Shown here piece by piece: positions 1 through 8,747 of a DNA stretch of 64,000 nucleotides. This DNA comes from Muribaculaceae bacterium (GTDB lineage Bacteria > Bacteroidota > Bacteroidia > Bacteroidales > Muribaculaceae). Every line of letters begins with the position of its first letter. Within the stretch, counting starts at the first letter, position 1. A program made the translations under genes and the position numbers. The stretch lies in assembly GCA_017619935.1 (NCBI GenBank), contig JAFZRJ010000019.1, forward strand, positions 1-64,000. The letters run 5' to 3'. The notes under the pieces are model-generated. The model was not told the DNA's origin. It was given only the letters and a program-made list of their open reading frames with translations, and did not search any database.

Positions 1-1
1 A

Positions 2-1159
2 CCCGAAGAGATAGCTGTGGACGTGCCTGTACAAGTGGTTGACGGCATTGACGTGAGCGACCATCAGAAGATGATTGACTGGGATGCCACGGCGCGTGAC
101 AAGCGCGTGAAATTTGTCTATATCAAGGCCACCGAGGGTGCCACCTATCAGTCGAAGGTGTATCGCTATAATCTGGAAAACGCCCGCAGGGTGGGCATCA
201 AGGTGGGCAGTTACCACTTCTTGCGCACGGGCTCGCGCATCCGCGACCAGTTTGACAATTTCACCCGAGTGGTGAAAAAGCACGAGCAGGACTTGTTGCC
301 GCTCATCGACATTGAAGTGCGTCAGGGCTGGACCAACCAGCAGGTGCGTGACAGCGTGAAGCTGTTTGCCGACCTTGTTGAGGAGTACTACGGCTGTCGC
401 CCCATGATTTACACGAGTTCACATTTCTATAATAAGATTCTTGGCCGCTCGTTTGCCGATTATCCCCTGTTCATCGCCCGTTATGCCACCAATGCACCAT
501 CGCTGGAAAGTGGTGACTGGATATTGTGGCAATACAGCGAGAAAGGTCGCATTGCGGGCATTGATGCAGCCGTCGATTTGTCGTGTTTCAACAAGGGGCG
601 TGGCGTGCAGGACATCCTCATCAAGAACAACCGCATGGGGTCGCGCCGTCGCAACAATTCGGATGCTGTCGATAACAAGGACAAGCCTTCGACGGTGAAA
701 GTGAAGGAAGCCCCGACGATGTCGAAACAACAGGAAAAGGAACTGAAAAAGCAGCAAGAAAAGGAGCGTAAAGCCCGTGAACGCGCCGAAAAACTCCGTC
801 AGGAGGAACTTAAAAAAGAGGCTGAGCGTAACCGCAAGGAGCAGGAACACCAGCGCAAACTGCAGGAAGAGCTGAAGAAAAAGCAGGAAAAGGAAGAAAA
901 GGCTCGTCAGGAGAAATTGAAGAAAGAACAAGAGGCCGAGGCCAAGCGCCTGGCCAAGGAGAAACGTCAGGCCGGTGTGGAACAACGGCTCAAGCAACAG
1001 CAAGCCGAACAGCAGAAGGCGAAGCAAGAAGACAAAAACAAGTTGCAACAGCAAAAGCAGAATGCCGCTCAGACCCGCCAAGGCCAAACGACCCCGACCA
1101 ACATACGTCAATCGACTCGGACCCGAAAAACCAACAAAAGTTCGGCCGATAACGATTAA
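2..1159 (+). CDS. GH25 muramidase (lysozyme) with long charged coiled-coil tail, 5'-truncated
   Basis: Predicted peptidoglycan muramidase that cleaves the MurNAc-GlcNAc bond. The reading frame is open to the window edge, so the start and any signal peptide lie upstream; the GTG at 17 is only the first start codon inside the window. The GH25 hallmarks are present: GIDVSDHQ with the first catalytic Asp at nt 50-52, IDIE with the Asp-x-Glu pair at nt 308-316, YTSS, and a closing LWQYS...GID...VDLS block near nt 525-580. From about nt 640 the protein becomes a roughly 170-residue Lys/Glu/Gln/Arg-rich stretch with almost no hydrophobic residues, predicted to be a long charged helix or coiled coil. 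This tail is not part of the GH25 fold. First of three tandem GH25 genes; the next starts 13 bp downstream, so they are probably co-transcribed. Confidence 0.9.
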   Translation, partial: PEEIAVDVPVQVVDGIDVSDHQKMIDWDATARDKRVKFVYIKATEGATYQSKVYRYNLENARRVGIKVGSYHFLRTGSRIRDQFDNFTRVVKKHEQDLLPLIDIEVRQGWTNQQVRDSVKLFADLVEEYYGCRPMIYTSSHFYNKILGRSFADYPLFIARYATNAPSLESGDWILWQYSEKGRIAGIDAAVDLSCFNKGRGVQDILIKNNRMGSRRRNNSDAVDNKDKPSTVKVKEAPTMSKQQEKELKKQQEKERKARERAEKLRQEELKKEAERNRKEQEHQRKLQEELKKKQEKEEKARQEKLKKEQEAEAKRLAKEKRQAGVEQRLKQQQAEQQKAKQEDKNKLQQQKQNAAQTRQGQTTPTNIRQSTRTRKTNKSSADND

Positions 1160-1172
1160 TCCCGAGAAGTTC

Positions 1173-2324
1173 ATGCGATTACGTGTTGTGACATATCTGG
1201 CTTTTGTTTTGGGCATCGCGTTTGCCTTGCAAGCCAGCCCCGTCCCGGCAGAACCCAATTTTCACGGTATCGACGTGAGTTGGTACCAAAAGAGGATTGA
1301 CTGGGATGTCACGGCCCGCGACAAACGCGTTTCCTTTGTCTTTATCAAGGCCACCGAAGGCGGTCGCATTCAAGACTGCAATTACCGTTACAATCTGGAG
1401 AACGCCCGTCGCCAGGGCATCAAGGTGGGCAGTTACCACTTCTTGCGTCCTGAAACGCCTGTCAGGTTGCAGTTCGACAACTTCTTCTCCCGTGTAAGGG
1501 TAAACGAACAGGACCTTATCCCCGTCATCGACATTGAGGATGTGCCCGAGATGGGCGTGCTGTGGAAACCGCAACAGGCGCGCGAATACCTGAAGGGTTT
1601 CGCCGATTTGGTGGAGAAGCACTATGGTTGCAAACCCATGATTTACACCAGCAACAAGTTTTTTGTTGATTATTTGGGTCGCGCATTTTCGGACTACCCC
1701 TTGTTTATCGCCCGTTATGGCCCGGATGAACCGACACCCCAAAATGGGGCCAACTGGGTGTTGTGGCAGTTTACCAAGACTGGGCGTGTCGATGGCATCG
1801 ACCACGCCGTCGACCTGTCGCGCTTCAACAAGGGCTATAACCTGTCGAGCATAGCATTCCCCAAAAAGAGGTCGGGTTCCAAAAATAAAGACAAGGTAAC
1901 TCAAAAAGAGTCGAAGAAGAATAAAACTAAACCCGCTGAGCGCAAAGAAGAAACCAAAGCCGAGAAAGCCGGTAAAACGGTAAAGGCGAGTGCGCTTACG
2001 GCCCGTGTGACGGATAGCGTGAGGCCGGGTAAAAAACGGAAGAAAAACGGCAAGCAAGCCGAAGAAAAAAAGGAAACTCCAAAGGAGACCAAGAAAGAGA
2101 ATAAAAAGAATCAGCGGGAAAAGGTTGAGGCTTCCAAGCCGGAAACCCAAAATGCCGCTCAAAAGGAAAGCCAAAAAGTAACCAAGAAGAAAGAGAAACA
2201 GACTCAAAAGTCTGATTCGACCGCTGGTAAGAAGAAAGCAGCATCAACGGCGAAGAAAGCCCAAAAACAGAAAAAGCAACAGTCGAAGTCACAAAAAAAG
2301 CGTGGAAAGTCCAAGAAAAAATAG
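1173..2324 (+). CDS. GH25 muramidase with signal peptide and Lys-rich tail
   Basis: Second tandem GH25 lysozyme, 383 aa. The frame is open further upstream, but the ATG at 1173 is chosen because it follows the previous stop by 13 bp and begins a clear signal peptide (hydrophobic stretch about residues 4-20, then Ala/Pro). Catalytic candidates are Asp34 in HGIDVS and the Asp120-x-Glu122 pair in VIDIED; the LWQF...GRVDGIDHAVDLS block closes the domain near residue 220. The domain is very similar to the preceding gene (shared KVGSYHFLR). Residues about 225-383 are a strongly basic, low-complexity Lys/Glu/Ser tail, more positive than that of the first gene; it could bind anionic wall polymers or nucleic acid, which is inference. 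The end overlaps the start of the third gene. Confidence 0.9.
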   Translation: MRLRVVTYLAFVLGIAFALQASPVPAEPNFHGIDVSWYQKRIDWDVTARDKRVSFVFIKATEGGRIQDCNYRYNLENARRQGIKVGSYHFLRPETPVRLQFDNFFSRVRVNEQDLIPVIDIEDVPEMGVLWKPQQAREYLKGFADLVEKHYGCKPMIYTSNKFFVDYLGRAFSDYPLFIARYGPDEPTPQNGANWVLWQFTKTGRVDGIDHAVDLSRFNKGYNLSSIAFPKKRSGSKNKDKVTQKESKKNKTKPAERKEETKAEKAGKTVKASALTARVTDSVRPGKKRKKNGKQAEEKKETPKETKKENKKNQREKVEASKPETQNAAQKESQKVTKKKEKQTQKSDSTAGKKKAASTAKKAQKQKKQQSKSQKKRGKSKKK

Positions 2325-3033
2325 CGTCATACTGGCACTCGGTTTGGTCGTGTCGCTGTTGTGGTGCACGTCCGGATGTGGCTCGCGCGAATCTTCGGCG
2401 TCGCGGGCGGCCCACATTGCGCCACGCGATTCCACGGCTCCTTACGATGGCATCGACATCTCCAGCCACCAGGGTGAAATCGACTGGACTAAAGTGGGTA
2501 ACGACCCGTATATCCGTTTTGTCTATATCAAGGCCACCGAGGGCGCGACTTATCGGTCGCCACACTATCGCTATAATGTGGAAGGTGCCCGTCGCCAGGG
2601 GTTCTTGGTGGGCAGTTACCACTATCTGTCGTCCACGTCACCCATTGACCAGCAGGCACGAAACTTATTCCTGCAAGCCACGCGCGACTCGCAGGACTTG
2701 ATACCGATGATTGACGTGGAGGAACGGGGTGAATGGTCGCGCAGTGAACTCATTGACAGCGTTGCCAAGTTGGCGAAAATGATTGAAAAGCATTATGGCC
2801 GCCGCCCCATGATATATTCGACCATCGATTTCTACAACAAGAACCTGTCGCCCCATTTCAACAAATATCCCTTGTATATAGGCCGTTATTCCTCATCAAA
2901 ACCCAATATCAGTTGGGAGGGAAAGTATACCGTGTGGCAGTTCACCGAAAACGGCATCATTCCAGGCATTGATGCCTATGTGGACTTGTGTCATTACCGC
3001 GAGGGCGGCTGGCTCGACGAAATCGCCCTGTGA
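2302..3033 (+). CDS. GH25 muramidase, probable lipoprotein, no tail
   Basis: Third tandem GH25 lysozyme, 243 aa. GTG at 2302 is the only plausible start: it overlaps the previous gene by 23 bp and is followed by basic residues and a hydrophobic stretch ending in Cys22/Cys26 (SLLWCTSGC), which suggests lipoprotein export. The GH25 motifs are DGIDISSHQ with Asp52, MIDVEE with Asp138 and Glu140, and VWQF...GIDAYVDL near the C-terminus. Unlike its two neighbours it ends right after the catalytic domain. Tail-bearing soluble forms next to a lipid-anchored bare form suggest different locations for the same activity. The stop is followed by a terminator that serves the opposite strand. Confidence 0.88.
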   Translation: MESPRKNSVILALGLVVSLLWCTSGCGSRESSASRAAHIAPRDSTAPYDGIDISSHQGEIDWTKVGNDPYIRFVYIKATEGATYRSPHYRYNVEGARRQGFLVGSYHYLSSTSPIDQQARNLFLQATRDSQDLIPMIDVEERGEWSRSELIDSVAKLAKMIEKHYGRRPMIYSTIDFYNKNLSPHFNKYPLYIGRYSSSKPNISWEGKYTVWQFTENGIIPGIDAYVDLCHYREGGWLDEIAL

Positions 3034-3071
3034 GAAAACAAGAAAAGCGTTAAGTGGAGAAACTTAACGCT
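3034..3071 (-). terminator. Intrinsic terminator of the tRNA-Glu/rpsT unit
   Basis: A perfect 10-bp stem (AGCGTTAAGT with ACTTAACGCT, 3046-3071, 6-nt loop) is followed on the minus strand by a T-rich run (3034-3045). It ends the leftward transcript; no T-run follows it on the plus strand. Confidence 0.8.
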
Positions 3072-3076
3072 CGCGG

Positions 3077-3148
3077 TAGCCCATAGCAGAATCGAACTGC
3101 TCTTTCAAGAATGAAAATCTTGCGTCCTAGCCGATAGACGAATGGGCC
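3077..3148 (-). tRNA. tRNA-Glu (TTC), copy 2
   Basis: On the minus strand a 72-nt cloverleaf can be folded: 7-bp acceptor stem GGCCCAT/ATGGGCT with a G-T first pair, anticodon stem CAAGA/TCTTG, and loop TTTTCAT giving anticodon TTC. The T-arm reads GCAGTTCGATTCTGC. The 3' CCA is not encoded. It is identical to the copy at 3497-3568 and lies just downstream of rpsT. Confidence 0.95.
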
Positions 3149-3198
3149 GTGTTGTGCGCCATTGTGATGATGGCTGCACAGGAGTCCGTCGCCCGGAA

Positions 3199-3456
3199 TT
3201 ATGCTTCCAGCTTGCTGATGTGCTTGCTCAACTTCGACTTGAGGTTGGCAGCTTTGTTCTTGCTGATGACGTTCTTGCGTCCCAGCTTGTCGAGCATCGA
3301 CGACACCTTCTTCATGGCCTCAGTAGCTTCAGCCTTGTCGGTCATCTTGCGGATGTTGCGCACAGCGTTGCGCATGGTCTTTGAATAATAACGGTTGCGC
3401 AGGTTGCGTGTCTGCGTCTGACGGATTCTCTTAATAGCTGACTTATGGTTTGCCAT
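3199..3456 (-). CDS. rpsT: Small ribosomal subunit protein bS20
   Basis: An 85-residue protein beginning [13 protein letters not shown], the conserved N-terminus of bS20, which binds 16S rRNA helices in the 30S subunit. The length and the very basic, Ala/Lys/Arg-rich helical composition match the family. The ATG at 3456 is fixed by that conserved N-terminus. The gene sits between two identical tRNA-Glu genes on the same strand, 48 and 50 bp away, and is probably processed out of one transcript that starts at the 3598-3628 promoter and ends at the 3034-3071 terminator. Confidence 0.97.
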   Translation of the reverse strand: MANHKSAIKRIRQTQTRNLRNRYYSKTMRNAVRNIRKMTDKAEATEAMKKVSSMLDKLGRKNVISKNKAANLKSKLSKHISKLEA

Positions 3457-3496
3457 AATTTCTCGTTTAGTTTCCTTTTATAAATAATGTTTATTG

Positions 3497-3568
3497 TAGC
3501 CCATAGCAGAATCGAACTGCTCTTTCAAGAATGAAAATCTTGCGTCCTAGCCGATAGACGAATGGGCC
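3497..3568 (-). tRNA. tRNA-Glu (TTC), copy 1
   Basis: Same 72-nt cloverleaf and anticodon TTC as the copy at 3077-3148, with no base difference across the gene. It is the first gene of the leftward unit, about 25 nt downstream of the predicted transcription start. Confidence 0.95.
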
Positions 3569-3597
3569 TCAAACTTTGTTGCGAAAAAAAGCGAGTG

Positions 3598-3628
3598 CAA
3601 AATTAGATACTATTTTTGACATGACAAA
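3598..3628 (-). promoter_or_regulatory. Promoter for tRNA-Glu/rpsT/tRNA-Glu
   Basis: Read on the minus strand: TTTG (3628-3625), 19-bp spacer, TAATTTTG (3605-3598). This is the Bacteroidota -33/-7 form. The predicted start lies about 25 nt before the first tRNA-Glu. Confidence 0.75.
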
Positions 3629-3698
3629 ATTTTAAGGGTCGAAAACCCATTTTTAAGGCTTTTTTTTGTTTTTTCTTCGTGGAATGATAGGAGATAAT

Positions 3699-3706
3699 TA
3701 ACTTTG
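3699..3706 (+). promoter_or_regulatory. -7 element (TAACTTTG) for recO
   Basis: TAACTTTG 25 bp before the recO ATG matches TAnnTTTG. No good TTG lies at the usual distance upstream, so this is a partial promoter call. Confidence 0.45.
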
Positions 3707-3730
3707 TGGCAGTAAAAAACAGCGACAGTC

Positions 3731-4456
3731 ATGTATGAGAAGCTGAAGGGCATCGTCTTGGCCACCATCAAGTACAGCGACCGGCATAACATCGTACACA
3801 TTTACACCGATAGCCGTGGCCGCATGGCCTTTGCCGTGCCCATCGGCAACACGCGTGGTGCGCGCATGCGTAACGCCATGCTCATGCCCTTGTCGCTGGT
3901 GCGTTTCGAGGCTCGCATCACCGCTGGCCGTGAGTTGTCGTCGCTGCACGACTTGCAGCGCGCCTATCCGCTCAGCAGTCTCTATGGCGACCCTGCCAAG
4001 AGCGCCGTGGCCATGTTTGTGGGCGAGGTGCTCTCGCATGTGATTCAGGAGCAGGAAAGCAACATGGCGTTGTTCCGCTATATCGAAGCGGCTGTCATGA
4101 CACTGGAGGAGCTAGAGCAGGGGGTGGCGAATTTCCACATTTGTTTTCTGTATCACTTGGGTGCCCATCTCGGCATCCAACCCGACATGGACACCTATCA
4201 GGAGGGGGCGTGGTTCGACATGGACGGCGGTGTTTTCTCCCGGGTGCCGGCGGGTGGGCAACACTGGATGCGGCCAAATGAGGCGGCTGCTCTGTACCTC
4301 ATCTCGCGCATGACGTTTCGCAACCTGCACTTGTTCAAGTTCAATCGCGAACAACGTAATGAGGTGCTGGACACCATGTTGGGTTATTATCGTCTCCACA
4401 ACAGCACGCTGGGCAGCCTGCGGTCGCCCGACATTCTCAAGCAACTTTTTGTGTAA
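3731..4456 (+). CDS. recO: DNA repair protein RecO
   Basis: A 241-aa protein of RecO type. The N-terminal OB-fold region (about residues 1-80) has the typical opening in which the protein drives a transition from 'GIVL' to a 'D..(H)IV..YT...G' strand pattern, followed by the helical RecO C-domain (LYHLGAHLGIQPD near residues 140-152). RecO loads RecA on SSB-coated single-stranded DNA together with RecR in gap repair. As in many Bacteroidota, no zinc-binding cysteine cluster is obvious in the C-domain. It is a monocistronic gene facing away from the tRNA-Glu unit, with a -7 box 25 bp upstream. Confidence 0.88.
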   Translation: MYEKLKGIVLATIKYSDRHNIVHIYTDSRGRMAFAVPIGNTRGARMRNAMLMPLSLVRFEARITAGRELSSLHDLQRAYPLSSLYGDPAKSAVAMFVGEVLSHVIQEQESNMALFRYIEAAVMTLEELEQGVANFHICFLYHLGAHLGIQPDMDTYQEGAWFDMDGGVFSRVPAGGQHWMRPNEAAALYLISRMTFRNLHLFKFNREQRNEVLDTMLGYYRLHNSTLGSLRSPDILKQLFV

Positions 4457-4567
4457 CCAATGTGCAGGGGGGAGGAGCGAAGGCGGGTGATTCCTTAAAA
4501 ATGTATAATTCGGCGCTATTAAAGAAATTTTTCCTTAATTAAGCTAGGTCATCCGAAAAATAATCAC

Positions 4568-4575
4568 TAATTTTG
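4568..4575 (+). promoter_or_regulatory. -7 element (TAATTTTG) for pckA
   Basis: TAATTTTG lies 82 bp before the pckA start. No TTG is seen 19-21 bp upstream, so the -33 part is missing or diverged. The leader would be about 80 nt; no riboswitch fold was recognised in it. Confidence 0.45.
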
Positions 4576-4657
4576 CGATTCAAAAGCTGAGAGGCCTGGC
4601 TTCGACACTTTTAGAAAGGAAAATAATTAAGAACAACATATTAAAAAACAAGAAATC

Positions 4658-6274
4658 ATGGCAACATTTGACAAGTCTATTCTGGAGAAGAAGTACGGAA
4701 TTACCGGAACAACCGAGGTGCTTTACAACCCCACCTACGAGGAGTTGTTCAATGAGGAAATGAAGGACGGTTTGGAGGGCTACGACAAGGGCGTGCTCAC
4801 CGAGCTGGATGCTGTGAACGTGATGACCGGTGTATATACTGGTCGTTCGCCCAAAGATAAATTCATCGTTGACGATGAGACTTCGCACGACACCGTGTGG
4901 TGGACCAGCGAAGGCTACAAGAACGACAACAAACGCGCCAGCAAGGAAACATGGGAAGCCGTGAAGGAACTGGCCAAGAAAGAGTTGTGCAACAAGAAAC
5001 TTTATGTGATGGACGGTTTCTGCGGTACCAACAAGGACACCCGTATGAAAGTGCGTTTCATCATGGAGGTGGCTTGGCAGGCACACTTCGTGAAGAATAT
5101 GTTCATCCGCCCCGTGAATGACGAAGAACTGGCACAGGAGCCCGACTTCGTGGTTTACAATGCCAGCAAGGCCAAAGTGACCAACTACAAGGAACTGGGC
5201 CTGAATAGCGAAACCGCTGTGGTGTTCAACGTCAGCAGCCGTGAGCAAGTGATCATCAACACTTGGTATGGTGGCGAGATGAAGAAGGGTATCTTCTCGA
5301 TGATGAACTACTACCTGCCTCTGAAAGGCATCGCCGCCATGCACTGCTCGGCCAACACCGACATGAATGGCGAGAACACCGCTATCTTCTTCGGTCTGTC
5401 TGGAACAGGCAAGACCACGTTGAGCACCGACCCGAAACGCTTGCTCATCGGCGACGACGAGCATGGCTGGGACGACAACGGCGTGTTCAACTTTGAAGGT
5501 GGCTGCTATGCCAAGGTGATTAATTTGGACAAGGATGCCGAGCCCGACATCTACAACGCCATCAAGCGCAATGCACTGCTCGAAAACGTGACTGTGGATG
5601 AAAACGGTAAGATTGACTTTGCCGACAAGAGCGTGACCGAGAACACTCGCGTGAGCTATCCTATCGACCACATCAAGAACATTGTGCGTCCTGTAAGCGC
5701 CGCTCCTGCCGCCAAGCAGGTCATCTTCCTGAGTGCCGATGCATTCGGTGTGCTGCCTCCCGTGTCTATTCTCGACTCGGAGCAGACCAAGTATTATTTC
5801 CTGAGTGGCTTCACCGCCAAGCTCGCCGGTACTGAGCGCGGCATCACCGAGCCCACGCCCACGTTCAGCGCATGCTTCGGACAAGCGTTCCTGGAGTTGC
5901 ATCCCACCAAGTATGCCGAGGAACTTGTCAAGCGCATGGAAAAGAGCGGAGCCAAGGCTTATCTGGTGAACACTGGCTGGAACGGAACAGGCAAGCGCAT
6001 CAGCATCCGCGACACTCGCGGTATCATCGACGCCATCCTTGACCACAGCATCGATAAGGCTCCCACGAAGGTGATTCCTTATTTCAACCTTGTGGTGCCC
6101 ACCGAACTGAAGGGTGTTGACACTGGCATCCTCGATCCTCGCGACACTTATGCCGATGTGGCACAGTGGGAGGAGAAAGCTAAGGATTTGGCTGGTCGTT
6201 TCATCAAGAACTTTGTGAAATACGAGGACAACGAAGCCGGTAAGGCACTTGTGGCCGCCGGTCCGAAGTTGTAA
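4658..6274 (+). CDS. pckA: Phosphoenolpyruvate carboxykinase (ATP)
   Basis: 538-aa cytosolic ATP-type PEPCK, which interconverts oxaloacetate + ATP and PEP + ADP + CO2. In gut Bacteroidales it commonly runs towards oxaloacetate in fermentation to succinate/propionate; that direction is inference here. Visible motifs are the kinase P-loop GLSGTGKT at residues 246-253 (Lys252), followed by the metal-binding [11 protein letters not shown] motif about 15 residues later, the substrate-site segment TGRSPKDKF near residue 61, and [10 protein letters not shown] near residue 440. Length and motif order match the family exactly. It is followed by a strong terminator and has no operon partner. Confidence 0.97.
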   Translation: MATFDKSILEKKYGITGTTEVLYNPTYEELFNEEMKDGLEGYDKGVLTELDAVNVMTGVYTGRSPKDKFIVDDETSHDTVWWTSEGYKNDNKRASKETWEAVKELAKKELCNKKLYVMDGFCGTNKDTRMKVRFIMEVAWQAHFVKNMFIRPVNDEELAQEPDFVVYNASKAKVTNYKELGLNSETAVVFNVSSREQVIINTWYGGEMKKGIFSMMNYYLPLKGIAAMHCSANTDMNGENTAIFFGLSGTGKTTLSTDPKRLLIGDDEHGWDDNGVFNFEGGCYAKVINLDKDAEPDIYNAIKRNALLENVTVDENGKIDFADKSVTENTRVSYPIDHIKNIVRPVSAAPAAKQVIFLSADAFGVLPPVSILDSEQTKYYFLSGFTAKLAGTERGITEPTPTFSACFGQAFLELHPTKYAEELVKRMEKSGAKAYLVNTGWNGTGKRISIRDTRGIIDAILDHSIDKAPTKVIPYFNLVVPTELKGVDTGILDPRDTYADVAQWEEKAKDLAGRFIKNFVKYEDNEAGKALVAAGPKL

Positions 6275-6306
6275 TATTTTTTAGTATTAAAGGTGAATAA
6301 ATGAGA

Positions 6307-6336
6307 GGTGGGGCGAGTGATCGTCCCATCTTTTTT
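6307..6336 (+). terminator. Intrinsic terminator after pckA
   Basis: A 10-bp stem (GGTGGGGCGA with TCGTCCCATC, two G-T pairs, 4-nt loop) is followed directly by TTTTTT at 6331-6336. Confidence 0.85.
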
Positions 6337-6372
6337 GGTTACTAGTGATGGTTGGGGTCTCGTTGGTCGAGG

Positions 6373-7614
6373 CTACTCGGTGGATGCTCCGAAGATGGAC
6401 GTGTAGATGCGTTGTGTGGCGCCCAGATGACTTTGGATGTAATTGGCGGCAATGTTGCCACAGCGCTGGAGTTCCTCGGTTGAGGAAACGAACTTGTCCA
6501 TGATGGTGGCGAATTGTTCAGCATCAGAAATGGTGAAACCGCCCTCACAAGCAATGAGTTCGTGGGCTTCGCGGAACTTGTGGTAGTTGGGACCGAAGAT
6601 GACCGGCATACCATAGACGGCCGCTTCGTTGATGTTGTGGATGCCGGAGCCAAACCCTCCTCCGATGTATGCCACTTGTCCGTAACGATAAAGCGATGAC
6701 AAAAGGCCGAAAGTGTTGATGATCAGACAGTCGCAACTGGCCATCTGTCCTTTGTGGGCATGTGTGTAAAGCACCGTCTTGCGGTCGATGCGTCCCATGA
6801 TGCTCAAAAGTCTTTCTTTGTCAAACTCATGTGGAGCGATGATGAGTTTCATGTCGGGGTGAGCATTGAAGTAGGGGATGACAATGTCCTCATCGGGTTG
6901 CCACGAACTGCCCATGACCAGTGTGAACTTCGCATTGCTGGCAAATTCCTGGATAAGAGGGAACTCGCGGGCCGAGTCGCGCACGGTGACCACACGGTCG
7001 AAACGGGTGTCGCCAGCCACTACCACATTGGTGATATTGATGTCGGCCAGTAGTTGCCGCGACTCTTCATCCTGTACAAAAAGCGTGTCAAAGCATCGCA
7101 GCATCTTGCGGAACATGCCGCCCCACGGACGGAAAAAGATTTGCCCGTCGCGGAAGATGGAAGAGATGATGTAGGTGGGGATGTGCCGGCGATGCAATTC
7201 CATGAGATAGTTGCCCCAAAACTCATACTTGACAAAAATGGCCACCGAAGGCTTCACGATGTCGAGGAATCGCTTCACGTTGTGAATCAAGTCGAACGGC
7301 AGGTAGCACACCGCATCGGCCAGGTCGTAGTTTTTGCGTACTTCGTAGCCCGAAGGCGAGAAGAACGACAACACGATGCGCGCTTCGGGGTTGCGCGTCT
7401 TGATCATCTCAATGAGCGGCCGGGCCTGTTCAAACTCGCCCAGCGACGAGGAATGAATCCAGATGTAACCACCGGCGGGGTCGAGCCGTTGGCGCAGGTG
7501 CTCAAACGTCTGGGCTTGTCCTTTCACCATCAACTTTGCCTTGTTGTTCTTGTGCGAAGCCAGTTTCACGGCTGCTTTGTAGGCGCGTATTCCGAAGTTG
7601 TATAATGGATCCAT
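6373..7614 (-). CDS. waaA: Kdo transferase (3-deoxy-D-manno-octulosonic acid transferase)
   Basis: 413-aa GT-B glycosyltransferase that adds Kdo from CMP-Kdo to lipid A precursor at the inner face of the cytoplasmic membrane. The N-terminal domain has HSSSLGEFEQ with catalytic Glu60, the residue position known for WaaA. The C-terminal domain carries the nucleotide-sugar motif GGGFGSGIHNINEAAVYG (about residues 337-354). A weakly hydrophobic N-terminal segment fits membrane association. It lies 18 bp after the upstream beta-barrel-like gene and is probably last in a gltX-led operon. It converges with pckA. Confidence 0.93.
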   Translation of the reverse strand: MDPLYNFGIRAYKAAVKLASHKNNKAKLMVKGQAQTFEHLRQRLDPAGGYIWIHSSSLGEFEQARPLIEMIKTRNPEARIVLSFFSPSGYEVRKNYDLADAVCYLPFDLIHNVKRFLDIVKPSVAIFVKYEFWGNYLMELHRRHIPTYIISSIFRDGQIFFRPWGGMFRKMLRCFDTLFVQDEESRQLLADINITNVVVAGDTRFDRVVTVRDSAREFPLIQEFASNAKFTLVMGSSWQPDEDIVIPYFNAHPDMKLIIAPHEFDKERLLSIMGRIDRKTVLYTHAHKGQMASCDCLIINTFGLLSSLYRYGQVAYIGGGFGSGIHNINEAAVYGMPVIFGPNYHKFREAHELIACEGGFTISDAEQFATIMDKFVSSTEELQRCGNIAANYIQSHLGATQRIYTSIFGASTE

Positions 7615-7632
7615 CAGGTATTGGTGAAGTGG

Positions 7633-8706
7633 TTAGAACATGGGCGTGAGAGATTGTTGTGCAGGAGGATTGGCTTTGCGCCCGGTACCATCGATGAAGA
7701 ACCGGCAACTCAGTTGTTGCCAGAATCCGGTAATGCGGTCGGTGGCATGGAAAGTGAGCACGGCGCTCACGTCGACGAAACTTTTACGCACGAGGTGCGC
7801 CCGCACGTCGGTGCGGCTGTAAAACTTGCTGCGGTAATAGGTGTCGCCCAGGTTCAGCAGTGGGCCGAACCGGTCGTAGAGCGGAAACAGGTCTTTCCCG
7901 GCAAAGATGGTCTCTTCCACATCGAGCCATCGCCATTGCCCCTTGGCCGAGGCGATGAAGCCGGCTGGCGTGTGCCACTTTTCATCGACTCTGGCGCGCT
8001 GCATCTGCAAGATGGCGCCTGTTTCTAGCCACAACGACACGTTGCCCGGATGGAGTTTCAGCGCCAGCATGGGATTGATGGTGGCATCGTCGTTGACTCC
8101 TTCTTCATCGGCGATGTTTTTGCGCTTGGCGAGATGATTGTAGTAGATGTGCCCCTTGAGCCACAGCGGGCCGGCAAGCGGCATGGCGCCGCTCAGCAGC
8201 ACGTTGAACGCTTCACGTTTAGTTTTTGTCTGAAGTTGTCGCCAGTCGAGCACGGCTTGCATCCATCCGCCTCGCTGGTGCTCATATTGCAGCATGGCGC
8301 CGCGCACGTTGGGTTGGCAATAATCCAGCGAGTCGCTCCACAGGTAGCGCGGTGCGCGCTCGTGCAAGTGCGCGCGTGGGAACAAGCCCACGTCGGTCTT
8401 CAGGTTCTTTCCGCGATAGGCATAGTAAACAGTGGGCAGCACTTTGTAGCCCGAACAGTTGTCGTGCATGGGTTGATACCAGGCCACACCGCCCATGACG
8501 CTGTTGCGTCCATGGTCGAGGGTCAACCCGATTTCGGGTGCCAGCCTGACGAAGAAAAGCGTCTGGTCGGGCCGCAGTTCATCGCCGCCCTCGCGGTTGT
8601 GCAGCACCGTGTTGAAGTCGATGCTCCAAAGCACGTCTTGCGCCGTTGACTGAATGGTGGCGCAAGTCATGACGACCATCAACAGGAATGTGGAGAGTTT
8701 TTTCAT
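7633..8706 (-). CDS. Exported protein, probable outer-membrane beta-barrel, unknown function
   Basis: 357 aa from the ATG at 8706, chosen because it opens a clear signal peptide (MKKLSTFLLMVVMTCA... ending near AQ at residue 23); an upstream in-frame ATG at 8748 would overlap gltX. The mature part alternates polar and hydrophobic residues with many Trp/Tyr/Leu/Arg (for example GPLWLKGHIYYNHLAKR), as in beta-barrels, and ends in a short non-aromatic tail. I do not recognise a named family. Its place between gltX and waaA, 41 and 18 bp away, suggests co-transcription; a role in the outer membrane is inferred from composition and export only. Confidence 0.75.
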   Translation of the reverse strand: MKKLSTFLLMVVMTCATIQSTAQDVLWSIDFNTVLHNREGGDELRPDQTLFFVRLAPEIGLTLDHGRNSVMGGVAWYQPMHDNCSGYKVLPTVYYAYRGKNLKTDVGLFPRAHLHERAPRYLWSDSLDYCQPNVRGAMLQYEHQRGGWMQAVLDWRQLQTKTKREAFNVLLSGAMPLAGPLWLKGHIYYNHLAKRKNIADEEGVNDDATINPMLALKLHPGNVSLWLETGAILQMQRARVDEKWHTPAGFIASAKGQWRWLDVEETIFAGKDLFPLYDRFGPLLNLGDTYYRSKFYSRTDVRAHLVRKSFVDVSAVLTFHATDRITGFWQQLSCRFFIDGTGRKANPPAQQSLTPMF

Positions 8707-8747
8707 TGAATCGGAGTGTAACGGCTGATGAGAACAACGGGGTCGCA

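Noticed and set aside
419..1258. Long Leu/Phe-rich open frame antisense to the first lysozyme gene
   Set aside because: It mirrors the Lys/Glu/Gln codons of the tail on the other strand; no signal, family motif or promoter supports it.
2..3033. Prophage lysis module
   Set aside because: GH25 enzymes are common in phages, but there are no holin, integrase, tail or packaging genes, and two of the proteins have a signal peptide or lipobox.
3077..3568. Integration site at the duplicated tRNA-Glu genes
   Set aside because: Both tRNA copies are complete and identical, but the DNA between them is only rpsT, and no integrase or mobile gene is present.
4580..6046. 488-codon open frame antisense to pckA
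   Set aside because: No start context, promoter or recognisable motif; the plus-strand PEPCK is fully conserved.
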